From positions 14,575 through 78,574 of the forward strand of contig DASSMA010000033.1 in assembly GCA_035689115.1 (NCBI GenBank): a stretch of 64,000 nucleotides of DNA. The letters run 5' to 3'. Positions 36,158-45,447 of the stretch are shown piece after piece. This DNA comes from JAHFUS01 sp035689115 (GTDB taxonomy: Bacteria > Actinomycetota > Acidimicrobiia > Acidimicrobiales > GCA-2861595). The translations under genes and the position numbers were made by a program. Numbering within the stretch: position 1 is the first letter of the stretch; the number at the start of each line of letters is the position of its first letter. Below the pieces are notes generated by a model. The model was given only the letters and a program-made list of their open reading frames with translations. It did not search any database and was not told the DNA's origin.

Positions 36158-36955
36158 CTAGACCGGGCGCCGGCCCACGGCCACGAACAGGGGGGCGAAG
36201 GTGGTGGGCCGGGGGTCGATCTCGTCGGCCCGGCGGAAGGCGGCGTCCCAGCGGGCGACGTCGTCGTCGGTGGCCAACCCGTCGGCCACCAGCGCCTCGC
36301 GCGCCGCCCAGGACGGCGGGCGGAAGCCGGGCGGTACGGGGACGATCTCGAAGCGACCCCGGAAGTCGGCGACGTCGAGCCCGGCGCCGGCCAGCAGCTC
36401 GGCCAGGCGGAGCCCGATGCTGAGGTCGTTGCCACGGCGGGCGTGCCATTGGCGGTAGCGGTCGTTGAGATCCTCGAGCTCGGGCAGGTTCGGGCGGGTG
36501 CGGAGGGCGCTGATCTCGACGTCGACCAGGTACACGGCGCCGCCGGGCCGGGCCACGGATGCGGCATGGGCCACGATGGCGTCCTCGCGGCCGCCGTTGT
36601 GGGCCAGCACGTGGCGGATCATCACCGCGTCGGCGCACCCCGGCTCGAGGCCGGTGTCGTCGGCGTCGCCCACGGCGAACGTGATGTTGTCGACGCCCGC
36701 CCGGGCGGCGCCGGCCCGGGCCGCTTCCACGGCCTCCGGGTCACGGTCGACGGCGAGGACCCGCCCGCCCGGCCCGACGCGCTCGGCGACCACCACGGAC
36801 ACCGCTCCCGGCCCGCAACCCACGTCGGCCACCGTCGCCCCGGCGGTGATCCCGGCCAGCTCCCACAGCTCGTGTTCGGCGGCGGCCGCCACCTCGGCCA
36901 TGAGTCGGTAACGGTCGAGCTCGGCGGGGCTCAGCTTCAGGGGGTAGCGGGGCAC
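36158..36955 (-). CDS. SAM-dependent methyltransferase
   Basis: About 265 residues from GTG 36955; the frame is open to 36991 but that would overlap the divergent STAS-like gene. Motif I VADVGCGPGAVSVVVAERVG binds SAM, followed by VLAVDRDPEAVEAAR (motif II acidic residue), DNITFAVGDADD and RPGGAVYLVDVEISAL. It is a class I enzyme similar to small-molecule or ubiquinone-type C- and O-methyltransferases; the substrate is unknown. Confidence 0.85.
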   Translation of the reverse strand: MPRYPLKLSPAELDRYRLMAEVAAAAEHELWELAGITAGATVADVGCGPGAVSVVVAERVGPGGRVLAVDRDPEAVEAARAGAARAGVDNITFAVGDADDTGLEPGCADAVMIRHVLAHNGGREDAIVAHAASVARPGGAVYLVDVEISALRTRPNLPELEDLNDRYRQWHARRGNDLSIGLRLAELLAGAGLDVADFRGRFEIVPVPPGFRPPSWAAREALVADGLATDDDVARWDAAFRRADEIDPRPTTFAPLFVAVGRRPV

Positions 36956-36978
36956 GCCGAAGGGTAAGCCGCCGATGA

Positions 36979-37398
36979 GTGCCGGCACCACCCGTCGTCC
37001 AAGTCGACGTGCCCTCCGTGTGCCCGGCCAGCGTGGTCGTCGTGCGCGCCGGCACGGCGGTCGCCGCCTGGCCGGTGCACGTGGGCGGGGGGCTGGAGGC
37101 GGTCGATCGGTCGGCCCGGCTCGCCCTCGCCGCCCGCCGGCACGGCCGGTCGCTGGCCGTCAGCGCGCCGGCGGCGGTGGCCGAGCTGCTCGGCCTCGCC
37201 GGCCTGGCGTCAGTCCAGGTGGGCGGGCAGGCCGAAGGCGGGGAACAGGGCGGTGTCGAGGAAGTTGTGGTGACCCACGACCCGGCCGTCGCGCAGCTCG
37301 AGCAGCTGGATCGACCAGGGGGCGTGGCCGCCGGCCGGGTCGACGCGGTAGGAGCCGAAGGCGGTGCCGCCGTTGGCGGCGGTGGCGACCAGGCGTGA
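36979..37398 (+). CDS. STAS-like small protein, overlapping the sigma gene end
   Basis: The frame from GTG 36979 reads VVQVDVPSVCPASVVVVRAG, LARLALAARRHGRSLAVSAP and VAELLGLAGLASVQVGGQAE, which resembles a reduced STAS domain of the kind found in anti-sigma antagonists. The coherent part ends near 37210. The remaining 60 residues lie antisense to the 3' end of the sigma factor gene and may be an untranslated-looking extension rather than a real domain. Its nearness to an ECF sigma gene is suggestive but not proof of a partner-switch. Confidence 0.4.
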   Translation: MPAPPVVQVDVPSVCPASVVVVRAGTAVAAWPVHVGGGLEAVDRSARLALAARRHGRSLAVSAPAAVAELLGLAGLASVQVGGQAEGGEQGGVEEVVVTHDPAVAQLEQLDRPGGVAAGRVDAVGAEGGAAVGGGGDQA

Positions 37399-38187
37399 CC
37401 CCTCGCACCCGCTGCCCTCGCCGGTGAACCAGCGGGCCATCTGCTCCGGGCCGGAGAGCCAGAAGTCGTAGGGCGGCATGGACATCACCGCGTCGTGGTG
37501 GAGCAGGGCGACGAGAGAGGCGATGTCGTAGCGCTCGAAGGCGTCGACGTAGCGGGCCAGCAGCGCCCGCTGCTCGGGGTCGGCGGGGTCCGGGTGCGCC
37601 CCGCCGGCGTGGGGCCGGCGTTCGGCCAGCCTGGCCCGGGCCCGCTGGAGGGCGCTGTTGACCGACGCCACCGACGTGTCGAGGAGTTCGGCGACCTCGG
37701 TGGCCTGCCAGCGGAGAACCTCGCGCAGGATGAGGACCGCCCGCTGGCGGGGCGGCAGCTCCTGGAGGGCGGTGACGAAGGCCAGGCGGATGGTCTCGCG
37801 TCCCGCCGCCAGCTCGGCCGGGTCGCCGCCGCCGGGGAGGACGCGGCCGTCGGGGACCGGCTCCACCCAGGCGTTCCCAGGCAGCGAGCGCTCGTGGAAC
37901 GCGTCGGCGTCGCCCGCCGGGCCGAGGTCCATGGCGAGGGCCCGCCGCCGGCGCCCCCGGAGCATGTCGAGGCACACGTTGGTGGCGATGCGGTAGAGCC
38001 ACGAGCGCACCGACGACCGGCCCTCGAACGAGTCGGCCGCCTTCCAGGCCCGGACCATCGTCTCCTGCACGGCGTCGTCGGCCTCGAAGCTGGAGCCGAG
38101 CATCCGGTAGCAGTAGCCGGCCAGCTCGCGCCGGTGCTCCTCGAAGCGGTCGGCACCGGCGGGCAGGGTGTCGGGACGCACCGCCAT
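37210..38187 (-). CDS. ECF sigma factor with C-terminal SnoaL-like domain
   Basis: 325 residues. Region 2 covers ELAGYCYRMLGSSFEADDAVQETMVRAWK and RSWLYRIATNVCLDMLRG; region 4 covers LPPRQRAVLILREVLRW and TSVASVNSALQRARARL. The last 110 residues form a SnoaL/NTF2-like domain (LLARYVDAFERYDIASLVALL, and FGSYRVDPAGG). Sigma factors of this build (SigG/SigJ-like) are thought to be regulated by their own C-terminal domain rather than by a classic anti-sigma factor. Its target promoters cannot be seen. It overlaps the tail of the STAS-like frame and begins 10 bases before the SDR stop. Confidence 0.9.
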   Translation of the reverse strand: MAVRPDTLPAGADRFEEHRRELAGYCYRMLGSSFEADDAVQETMVRAWKAADSFEGRSSVRSWLYRIATNVCLDMLRGRRRRALAMDLGPAGDADAFHERSLPGNAWVEPVPDGRVLPGGGDPAELAAGRETIRLAFVTALQELPPRQRAVLILREVLRWQATEVAELLDTSVASVNSALQRARARLAERRPHAGGAHPDPADPEQRALLARYVDAFERYDIASLVALLHHDAVMSMPPYDFWLSGPEQMARWFTGEGSGCEGSRLVATAANGGTAFGSYRVDPAGGHAPWSIQLLELRDGRVVGHHNFLDTALFPAFGLPAHLD

Positions 38188-38197
38188 CGGCGCGAGC

Positions 38198-39112
38198 CTA
38201 TGCCTCCCCGGCGTCCTGTTCGGAGAAGCGGGCGAACAGTTCGGTGATCTCCTCGGTGAGGGTGCCGGGCGTGGTGTAGCCCTCCTCGGACCGGATCAGG
38301 TCGGCGTGGTCGCGCACCGCCTCCACCGTGAGGTCGGGGTCGAACATCCCGGGCGTCATGCCGGTGAAGAAGCGCGCCACCCGGCCACCGCCGGCGGCGA
38401 AGACCTCGCCCGACACGGGGCACTCCGCGTGGGCCAGCCACGCCACGACCGGCGACACCAGCCGAGGGTCGAGGCGCTCGCCCACGCTGCCCATGAGGTG
38501 GTCGGTGAGCCGGGTCCGGGCCAGGGGGGCGATGGCGTTGACCTTGATGTCGCTGCGCGCCCCCTCGATGGCCAGGACCCGCGTGAGGCCGATCAGCGCC
38601 GTCTTGGCGGCGCCGTAGTTGGACTGCCCGAAGTTCCCGAGGATCCCCGAGCTGGAGGTGGTGAAGACGACGCGCCCGTAGCCCTGCTCCCGCATGCGCA
38701 CCCACGCCGGCCGGGTGACGTTGAAGGCGCCCTCCACGTGGACGGCGAGCAGCGGCCGCAGCAGGTCGGGGGTCATGTTGTGGAAGGCCTTGTCGCGCAG
38801 GAAGCCGGCGTTGTTGACCACGATGTCCACCCGCCCGAACGCCTCCAGGGCGGCGGCGACGACGGCCTCGCCGCCCTCGGGCGTGGCCACGTCGGACGTG
38901 TCGGCGACGGCGGCGCCGCCCCGCTCCCCGATCTCCCGGGCGGTGTGGGCGGCCGGTCCCTCGTCGCCTCCCTCCCCGGAGGGCGAGGCGCCCAGGTCGT
39001 TGACCACGACCGAGGCGCCGCGGGAGGCCAGCAGCAGGGCGTGCTCCCGCCCGAGGCCGCCGCCGGCCCCTGTGATCACCGCCACCCTGCCGTCGAAGCG
39101 CAGTTCACTCAC
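38198..39112 (-). CDS. SDR, multifunctional-enzyme-2 type 3-hydroxyacyl-CoA dehydrogenase
   Basis: 304 residues from GTG 39112. The cofactor motif TGAGGGLGREHALLLA, VVNDLGASPSGEGGD, NNAGFLRDKAFHNM and the catalytic TTSSSGILGNFGQSNYGAAK match the dehydrogenase part of peroxisomal MFE-2-like SDRs, which often act on (R)- or hydroxyacyl-CoA substrates. The long loop after NDLGA is characteristic of that subgroup. The enzyme probably joins fatty-acid or sterol side-chain oxidation. It precedes the sigma gene on the same strand. Confidence 0.85.
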   Translation of the reverse strand: MSELRFDGRVAVITGAGGGLGREHALLLASRGASVVVNDLGASPSGEGGDEGPAAHTAREIGERGGAAVADTSDVATPEGGEAVVAAALEAFGRVDIVVNNAGFLRDKAFHNMTPDLLRPLLAVHVEGAFNVTRPAWVRMREQGYGRVVFTTSSSGILGNFGQSNYGAAKTALIGLTRVLAIEGARSDIKVNAIAPLARTRLTDHLMGSVGERLDPRLVSPVVAWLAHAECPVSGEVFAAGGGRVARFFTGMTPGMFDPDLTVEAVRDHADLIRSEEGYTTPGTLTEEITELFARFSEQDAGEA

Positions 39113-39225
39113 GGCGGCGAGCGTAGGCGTCCGCCGCCGCGGCTAACCTGGAAGGTCCTGGGCGGGGAGTGCCCGGGGCCGGTGCACAGGCGGAGCCGGC
39201 AGCGTACGGGGAGGGACGTGCCCGG

Positions 39226-42200
39226 ATGGTCATGGACGCGCCACGGAGACGACGCAGGAGGGCGGCGGCGGCTGCCGCGCTGGCGCTCGCCCTGACGCTC
39301 GGCTCGGCGCCGCTGGCCCGGGCCCAGACGGTCGACGACACGACCACCACCGAGGCGCCGACCACCACGACGGAGGCGCCCACCACCACGACGACCACCA
39401 CCGAGGCGCCCACCACCACGACGGCCCCGCCGGAGACCACCACCAGCACCACCGAGGCCCCGCCCACCACCGTCCCGCCCACCACGACCCCGCCGCCGGC
39501 CGCCGCGCCGCCGGCCGGCGGGGGCGACGGCGCCCTGCCGCCCGGGCCGCCGCCCCTCATCCCGCCCGAGGTCCAGGCCCAGATCGACTCGGTGCACCGG
39601 TCCGGTGCCAACGGCACCGCCGCCCTCCTCGACGCCCTCGCCCCGCTGGTGGCCATGGGCATGACCGAGGAGGAGGCGGTGCAGGCCGGCTTCGGGCGCT
39701 TCCCCGTGGGCGGGCGGGCCACGTTCGTCGACGACTGGTGGTTCCCCCGCTTCGTCCCGGTGCTGCACCTGCACGAGGGGACCGACGTCTTCGCCGCCTA
39801 CGGCACGCCGGTGCGGGCCCCGGCGGCCGGCACCCTGACCCAGTCCTTCAACGCCCTCGGCGGCCTATCGGCGTACGTCACCGAGCCCGACGGCACCTAC
39901 TACTACCTGGCCCACCTCAGCGGCTACCAGCCCGGCCAGTCGTCGGGGCAGGCGGTGCGAGCGGGTGACGTGGTCGGCTTCGTCGGCGACTCGGGCGACG
40001 CCAGGGGCACCTCGCCCCACCTCCACTTCGAGGTCCACCCCGCCGGCGGCGCGCCCACCGACCCCAAGCCCTACCTCGACCGGTGGGTGGACGAGGCGCT
40101 GGCCGCCGTCCCCGCCGTCGTCGCCGCTTCGGTCCCCGCCCTCGCCCGGCGGGCACCGGCGGGTGCCGAGCACCAGCAGCTCACCGTGGTGGGCCACGCC
40201 CCGCCGGGCGGCGCCGGCTACGGGTCGGTGGCGGTGGTGGGCGACACGGCGGTGGTGGCCTCGGGGGGATCGGACGGGTGCGAGCCGTCGCTGGCCACCG
40301 TCGACCTGCGCCGGCCCGAGGCCCCCGCCGCCCGTGGCAGCCTCGCCCTGCCGGTGGGCCGGCGCATCGAGGATGTGGCCGCCATCGCCGTCTCGACCCG
40401 TGCCTTCACCGGGCGGCTGGCCGCCGCCGTGGTGGGCCCGTGCACGCCCGGCGACGGGGGTACGGCCGTCGCCTACTTCGACGTCACCGACGCCGCCCGG
40501 CCGCAGCCGCTCGGCCAGGTCGCCCAGCCCCGGCCGCTGGCCGACGACGGTGCCGGGCCGGAGTGCGGGCCGGCCCTCCGCGGCACCTGCCGGCGGACGG
40601 CCCGCACCGTGCAGCTGCGGCGCCTCGACGGCGGGCGGGTCGTGTCGGTGTCGTCGTCGCCGGCCGACGGTGGCGAGGTGTTCGTGGTCGACGTCGCCGA
40701 CCCGGTCGCCCCCCGTCCGGTCGGGCTGGTGCCGCTGGCCCGGACCACCGGCGACCCCGCCGACCGGTGCGCGCCCGTGCAGTCCCCGGCCGCCCCGCCG
40801 GTCCTCGCCCCCGAGCCGGCCGGCCTGCTGTTCGGCCTGGCGCCGGCGCCTGCCGTCCCGGCCGTGGACCTCGGCCCCGGCGGCTTCGGGCCGGTGGCGG
40901 CCGGCGGCGGGCGCCGGCTGGCGGTCACCACCGAGGACACCTGGTGGACCTCCACCTGGGCCCTCCGGGCCGGGCCCCCGGGCGGCCCGGCGGCCGAGCG
41001 CGAAGGATGCCCGGGACCGGGGGGCGACGCCTCGCCGGCGGCCGGCCCCGTGGTCTACGTGGGCCGCGGCTGCCCGGACCGTCCCGGCGCCGCCGCCGAC
41101 CCCTGGCTGGCCGACCCGGCCGGCCGCATCGCCCTCACCGACGCCGCCCTCGCCCCGCCCCAGGCCGGCCTCCCGGCCGAGGGGTGCAGCGCCGCCGACC
41201 GCCTGGCCCGGGCCGCACAGGCCGGCGCCCTGGGCGTGGTCGTGGCAGGAAGCTTCCTGGCCGACCCGGCCGCCGGCCCCGCCGGCCCGGTGCCGGCCGG
41301 CACGGTCCCGGGCGTGCTGCTCCCCAAGCCCGACGGCGACGCCCTGCGCGACGCCCTGTGCCCGCCCGCCCCGTCGGGCGGGTGTGGGCCGGCGCCGGCG
41401 CCGGTCGACGCCTCGCTGGTCGAGCGGCCCGGTCGCTGGGGCGGCCTCCGGCTGGTCGACGTCACCGACCCCCGCGCCCCGAGGGAGGCCGGCGTGTGGC
41501 GCACGGCGGCGGCGGCCGCCGCCCTCCCCGCCGCCGACGGCGCCAGCCACGCCGCCGAGGCGGCGGTGGTCGACGGCAGCCGGGTCTACGCGGCATGGGG
41601 CGCCGACGGGCTCCGGGTGCTCGACGTGTCGTCTGGGGAGCCGGTGGAGGTCGGCTCCTTCGTCCCGCCCGGCGCCGCACGGGTCACCGGCGTGGCCCAG
41701 ACCGACGACCTGGTGGTGGTGACCGACCGGGACAGCGGGCTGTGGGTGCTCGACAAGCGCCCGCCGGCCGGCACGCGCGGCTACTGGGTCGTCGATGCCG
41801 CCGGCGCCGTGCAGGCCTTCGGCGACGCCGGGTTGCACGGCTCGGCCGGCGGGCTGAAGCTCAACGGCCCGGTCGTCGGCATGGCGGCGACGCCCGGCGG
41901 CGGTGGCTACTGGCTCGTGACGGCCGCCGGCGGCGTGTACGCCTTCGGCGACGCGCCCTTCCTCGGCTCGCCGGCCGCCACGCCGGCGCCGGTGGTCGGG
42001 ATGGCGGCCACGCCATCCGGTCGGGGGTACTGGCTGGTGTCGGCCGACGGCGGCGTCTACGCCTACGGCGACGCCACCTTCCGCGGGTCGCTCGGCGGCG
42101 TGCCGCTGTCCCATCCCGTGGTCGCCCTGGTGCCGAGCCACGCCGGCTACTGGCTGGTGTCGGCCGACGGCGGCGTGTTCGCCTTCGGCGACGCTCCCTT

Positions 42201-42564
42201 CCTCGGATCCCTGGCCACGGCCCCGCCGGCGTCGCCGGTCGTCGGTGCCGTCGCCACCGGATCCGGCCAGGGCTACGCCCTGGTGGCGGCCGACGGCGCC
42301 GTGTACGGGTTCGGCGACGCCCGCGCCCTGGGCTCGGCCGGCCGCCCCCTGCGGGCGCCCGTCGCCGGGGCGGCGGCGATGACCGGCGTCCGCGGCCTGT
42401 GGACGGTCGGCGCCGACGGTGCCGTCGCCGGCGTGGGCGCACCGGTCCTCGGCGCTGAGCTGCGCCGGCCCAAGTCGCCGGCGGTGGTGGCGGTGGCCGC
42501 TATCCCGGCGCCGGCACCGGCTCCGGCGCCCGAGCCGGCGCCCGGTACGCGCCCGGTCCGGTGA
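39226..42564 (+). CDS. Large secreted M23 peptidase with propeller-like repeats
   Basis: About 1112 residues from ATG 39226, with GGGAGGG upstream. Parts in order: signal peptide (1-30); a Thr/Glu/Pro linker (35-95); an M23 LytM domain (170-275) with zinc motifs HLHEGTDVFA and PHLHFEVHP; a long middle region with LVIVD-like propeller segments (LTVVGHAPPGGAGYG, VFVVDVADPVAPRPVG) interrupted by a PA-like insert (AAQAGALGVVVAGSFLA); and about five C-terminal repeats of the GYWLVSADGGVYAFGDAPF type (855-1050). The peptidase part should cut peptidoglycan crossbridges; the repeats probably bind the surface. Its end overlaps the convergent flavoprotein gene by 65 bases. Confidence 0.85.
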   Translation: MVMDAPRRRRRRAAAAAALALALTLGSAPLARAQTVDDTTTTEAPTTTTEAPTTTTTTTEAPTTTTAPPETTTSTTEAPPTTVPPTTTPPPAAAPPAGGGDGALPPGPPPLIPPEVQAQIDSVHRSGANGTAALLDALAPLVAMGMTEEEAVQAGFGRFPVGGRATFVDDWWFPRFVPVLHLHEGTDVFAAYGTPVRAPAAGTLTQSFNALGGLSAYVTEPDGTYYYLAHLSGYQPGQSSGQAVRAGDVVGFVGDSGDARGTSPHLHFEVHPAGGAPTDPKPYLDRWVDEALAAVPAVVAASVPALARRAPAGAEHQQLTVVGHAPPGGAGYGSVAVVGDTAVVASGGSDGCEPSLATVDLRRPEAPAARGSLALPVGRRIEDVAAIAVSTRAFTGRLAAAVVGPCTPGDGGTAVAYFDVTDAARPQPLGQVAQPRPLADDGAGPECGPALRGTCRRTARTVQLRRLDGGRVVSVSSSPADGGEVFVVDVADPVAPRPVGLVPLARTTGDPADRCAPVQSPAAPPVLAPEPAGLLFGLAPAPAVPAVDLGPGGFGPVAAGGGRRLAVTTEDTWWTSTWALRAGPPGGPAAEREGCPGPGGDASPAAGPVVYVGRGCPDRPGAAADPWLADPAGRIALTDAALAPPQAGLPAEGCSAADRLARAAQAGALGVVVAGSFLADPAAGPAGPVPAGTVPGVLLPKPDGDALRDALCPPAPSGGCGPAPAPVDASLVERPGRWGGLRLVDVTDPRAPREAGVWRTAAAAAALPAADGASHAAEAAVVDGSRVYAAWGADGLRVLDVSSGEPVEVGSFVPPGAARVTGVAQTDDLVVVTDRDSGLWVLDKRPPAGTRGYWVVDAAGAVQAFGDAGLHGSAGGLKLNGPVVGMAATPGGGGYWLVTAAGGVYAFGDAPFLGSPAATPAPVVGMAATPSGRGYWLVSADGGVYAYGDATFRGSLGGVPLSHPVVALVPSHAGYWLVSADGGVFAFGDAPFLGSLATAPPASPVVGAVATGSGQGYALVAADGAVYGFGDARALGSAGRPLRAPVAGAAAMTGVRGLWTVGADGAVAGVGAPVLGAELRRPKSPAVVAVAAIPAPAPAPAPEPAPGTRPVR

Positions 42565-43765
42565 ACACGCCCCGGCGCCAGCGGTGGGGCGTGGCCACCA
42601 CCGCCCGCGGGTAGTCCTCGAACAGCCACCGGGCGAAGTTCCGCCTCGTCCAGCCGGTGGAGCCGGCCAGCCGCAGCACCCCCCGCACGCCCTTGCGGTG
42701 GGCGATGCCGTGCTGGGAGAGAAACCCGGCCAGTCGGTTGTCGACGGCCAGCCCGCGCGTCACCGCCGACCGGTAGGCGCAGGCCGCCCGCTCGGGGTGG
42801 AGGGCGCCGGCGGCCAGGATGGAGCGGGCGGCCAGCACGCCGGTCTCCAGGGCCTGGCCGATGCCCTCGCCCGTCATGGGGTCGGTGGCCCGGGCGGCGT
42901 CGCCGACGAACAGTGCCCGCCCGCCCGCCGCCCACAGCACGGTGTCCTCCACCCGGGCCGGGATCGGCCACGCCTTGTGGGGCGACTCCGGTGCCGCCGC
43001 CGGCCCCAGCGCCTCCCGGATGTGGTCGCGCCCGAGCAGGTCCGCCCACTGCTTGCCCATGGCCTGGACGCTGGCGCCGGCCTGGCGCTGGACGCCGAAG
43101 CCCACGTTGGCCCGCCCGCCTCCGAGGGGGAACGACCAGGCGTAACCGGGTAGGAGGTCGGGCTCGAACCACACCCACAGCTCGTTGGACGCCTGCTCGG
43201 CCACACCGGCGAAGTACTGGCGGAAGGCGTGCCACTCGCCCAGGTACCCCTCGCCGTGGGGGACGCCCAGGGCCTTGCGGAGGGGTGACCACATGCCATC
43301 GGCGCCCACCGCGTAGCGGGCCCGCACCGGCCCGAGTCCGTCGACGTGGAGGCTGACGGTCTCGTCGTCCGGCGCCCACCGCGCCCCCCGCAGCCGGCAC
43401 CCGTCGTGCACCCGCACCCCGGCGTCCCGGGCCACGTCGAGCAGGGCGGCGTCGAGGTCGGACCGGCGGGCCACGGCGGCGTAGAGGCCGTTGCCGCGGG
43501 GGAGCGGGAAGGTGATGCGGTGCCCGGCCGGGCCGCGCACGTGGACGTCGTCGACCTGGTACCACGACCGCACCGCCTCGGGCCGCAGGCCGAGGGCGTC
43601 GAGGGAACGCAGGGCGCTGGTGGTGAGCCCGTCGCCGCAGCACTTGTCCCGGGGGAAGGTGGCCCTGTCGACCAGCACGACCGAGCGACCGGCCCGGGCC
43701 AGCGTGATGGCGGCGGCCGCGCCGGCCGGCCCGCCGCCCACCACCGCCACGTCGGCCGTCGTCAC
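42500..43765 (-). CDS. Geranylgeranyl-reductase-family flavoprotein
   Basis: About 421 residues from GTG 43765. The FAD dinucleotide motif VAVVGGGPAGAAAAITLARAG, the family-specific PRDKCCGDGLTTSAL, the GADGMWSPLRKALGV segment and the GDAARATDPMTGEGIGQALETG motif place it with geranylgeranyl reductases and related menaquinone/lipid reductases. The enzyme probably reduces isoprenoid double bonds of a quinone or lipid. The Pro/Ala-rich C-terminal tail is encoded by bases that also encode the convergent peptidase end. Confidence 0.85.
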   Translation of the reverse strand: MTTADVAVVGGGPAGAAAAITLARAGRSVVLVDRATFPRDKCCGDGLTTSALRSLDALGLRPEAVRSWYQVDDVHVRGPAGHRITFPLPRGNGLYAAVARRSDLDAALLDVARDAGVRVHDGCRLRGARWAPDDETVSLHVDGLGPVRARYAVGADGMWSPLRKALGVPHGEGYLGEWHAFRQYFAGVAEQASNELWVWFEPDLLPGYAWSFPLGGGRANVGFGVQRQAGASVQAMGKQWADLLGRDHIREALGPAAAPESPHKAWPIPARVEDTVLWAAGGRALFVGDAARATDPMTGEGIGQALETGVLAARSILAAGALHPERAACAYRSAVTRGLAVDNRLAGFLSQHGIAHRKGVRGVLRLAGSTGWTRRNFARWLFEDYPRAVVATPHRWRRGVFTGPGAYRAPARAPEPVPAPG

Positions 43766-43818
43766 CCCGCCATTGTCGCCGCCGGTGCCGGCCGCGCGCC
43801 CATCGGCGCAATGGGTGG

Positions 43819-44718
43819 TCAGCGGCCGTCGAGGAGGGCGGACATGGCGGCGCCGATCTCGGGGTGGCGGAAGCGGAAACCGGAGCCCTCGAGGCGGGCG
43901 GGCACGGCCCGCTGGCTGGCGGTCACCATCTCGCCGGTCATCTGGGCGCCGAGCACCAGCTTGAGGGCCGGCGTGGGTGCCGGCAGCAGCGCCGGCCGGT
44001 GGAGCGCCCGGCCGACAGCCCTCGCCAGGTCGGCGCTCGTGACCGGCTCGGGGGCGACGACGTTCACCGGTCCGGACAGGTCGTCGGCGGCGAGGGCGTG
44101 GAGGATGGCGGCCACCTCGTCCTCGAGCGTCACCCAGCTCACCCACTGGTGCCCCGTCCCGAGGGGGCCGCCGAGGCCCAGCCGGAAGAACGGCAGTTGC
44201 TTGCGCAGGGCACCGCCGGCGGGCGTCTGCACCACGCCGCTGCGGGCCAGCACCACCCGGATGCCGGCCTCGGCGGCGGGGGCGGCGGCGGCCTCCCACG
44301 CCTGCACCACGTCCGCTAGGAAGCCGGTCCCCGGCCCGCTGTCCTCGGTGAGGACCTCGTCGCCGCGGTCGCCGTAGTAGCCGACGGCGGACCCGCACAC
44401 GAGGACCGCGGGCGGCCGGTCGAGGGCGCCCAGGGCGCCGGCCAGCAGGCTGGTGCCCAGCACCCGGCTGGAGCGCACCGCGTCCTTGTGGGCGTCGGTC
44501 CAGCGGTGGTCGCCGATGCCGACCGCGCCCAGGTGGACGGCGGCGTCGATGCCCTGGAGGCCGGCGACGTCGATCGTGCCGGCGGCGGGATCCCACGCCA
44601 CCTCGCCGGCCCCGGCCGTGCCCCGCACCACCGGCCGCACCGTGTGTCCGGCCTCGCGGAGGGCGGCCACGAGCGCCGTGCCGATGAGCCCGTGCGACCC
44701 CGTGACGGCGACGTCCAT
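43819..44718 (-). CDS. TIGR01777-family epimerase-like protein (YfcH-like)
   Basis: 299 residues. The N-terminal VAVTGSHGLIGTALVAALREAGH is an extended-SDR cofactor loop. The family signatures GIDAAVHLGAVGIGDHRWT, SAVGYYGDRGDEVLTEDS and the closing LEGSGFRFRHPEIGAAMSAL fit TIGR01777 (SulA/YfcH). A Tyr/Lys pair typical of active SDRs is partly preserved (VGYYGDRG). Members are linked to cell division control in cyanobacteria but the reaction is unknown. Confidence 0.9.
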   Translation of the reverse strand: MDVAVTGSHGLIGTALVAALREAGHTVRPVVRGTAGAGEVAWDPAAGTIDVAGLQGIDAAVHLGAVGIGDHRWTDAHKDAVRSSRVLGTSLLAGALGALDRPPAVLVCGSAVGYYGDRGDEVLTEDSGPGTGFLADVVQAWEAAAAPAAEAGIRVVLARSGVVQTPAGGALRKQLPFFRLGLGGPLGTGHQWVSWVTLEDEVAAILHALAADDLSGPVNVVAPEPVTSADLARAVGRALHRPALLPAPTPALKLVLGAQMTGEMVTASQRAVPARLEGSGFRFRHPEIGAAMSALLDGR

Positions 44719-44745
44719 GGGGCCATGCTGGCACCGGTGCCGGTG

Positions 44746-45408
44746 CTATCCGGAATCCCCGGTCTCGAACAACGGTGTGTCCCATCCGTCGTCCAGGACC
44801 GGGATCGGCCAGCGGGGGTCCGGCCTCCACGAGGGCCACGCCTCGCAGAAGGGCGGCTCGGCCCGCTCGATCCGCTCGATCACGTCGGCCGCCTCTCGAC
44901 GAACCAGCGCCCCGGTCGCGGGATCGAAGAGTCCTCGCCCGAGGATCTGGTCGAACTCTTCGTCGTCCTTCCATCGCCAGGTGAGATCGGGGTCCACGAC
45001 GGCGTCGAGCATCAGGTCCATCGCCTCGATGCCGTTCCCGAAGCGGCGATAGGGCCGCTGGAGGTTCACGTACCAGCCGAGATGCCCGCCGCCTCCGAGC
45101 CAGGACACCCACACCGCATGGGAGTCGCCGGGACGGATGATCCACAGGCTCGACACGTCCCAGACGTGGTCCCCGTAGGCCCAGTCGCAGCGGTCCAGGT
45201 TCTCGATGATGCGCTGGGTGCGCGAGCCGGGATCCCGGCGCCCGGGAGGTGTGACCGGCACCTTCCGCACCGCTCCCCTGGGAAGCCACAGCAGCAGTCG
45301 CTCGTCGCCGTCCGCGACGACCACGAGCGGCCTCGCCGCCCACACGCGACCTCGCCACACCTCCTGGTGCACGATCGTCGCTCCGGGCTCCCACACCGGA
45401 CGCATCAT
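44746..45408 (-). CDS. DUF402-domain protein
   Basis: About 220 residues from ATG 45408 (ATG 45405 is an alternative). It begins MMRPVWEPGATIVHQEVWRG and contains LWIIRPGDSHAVWVSWLGG, GWYVNLQRPYRRFGNGIEAM and MLDAVVDPDLTWRWKDDEEF, the hallmark of the DUF402/FomD-like barrel. Characterised members hydrolyse nucleoside diphosphates or nucleotide-linked intermediates. Conserved Asp and Lys in DPDLTWRWKDDEEF are probable catalytic or metal residues. It is divergent from the Clp-N gene with 39 bases between. Confidence 0.8.
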   Translation of the reverse strand: MMRPVWEPGATIVHQEVWRGRVWAARPLVVVADGDERLLLWLPRGAVRKVPVTPPGRRDPGSRTQRIIENLDRCDWAYGDHVWDVSSLWIIRPGDSHAVWVSWLGGGGHLGWYVNLQRPYRRFGNGIEAMDLMLDAVVDPDLTWRWKDDEEFDQILGRGLFDPATGALVRREAADVIERIERAEPPFCEAWPSWRPDPRWPIPVLDDGWDTPLFETGDSG

Positions 45409-45447
45409 GGTGCAGCCGCCGCTTCGGACGTCGGCAAGACTTCCGGC

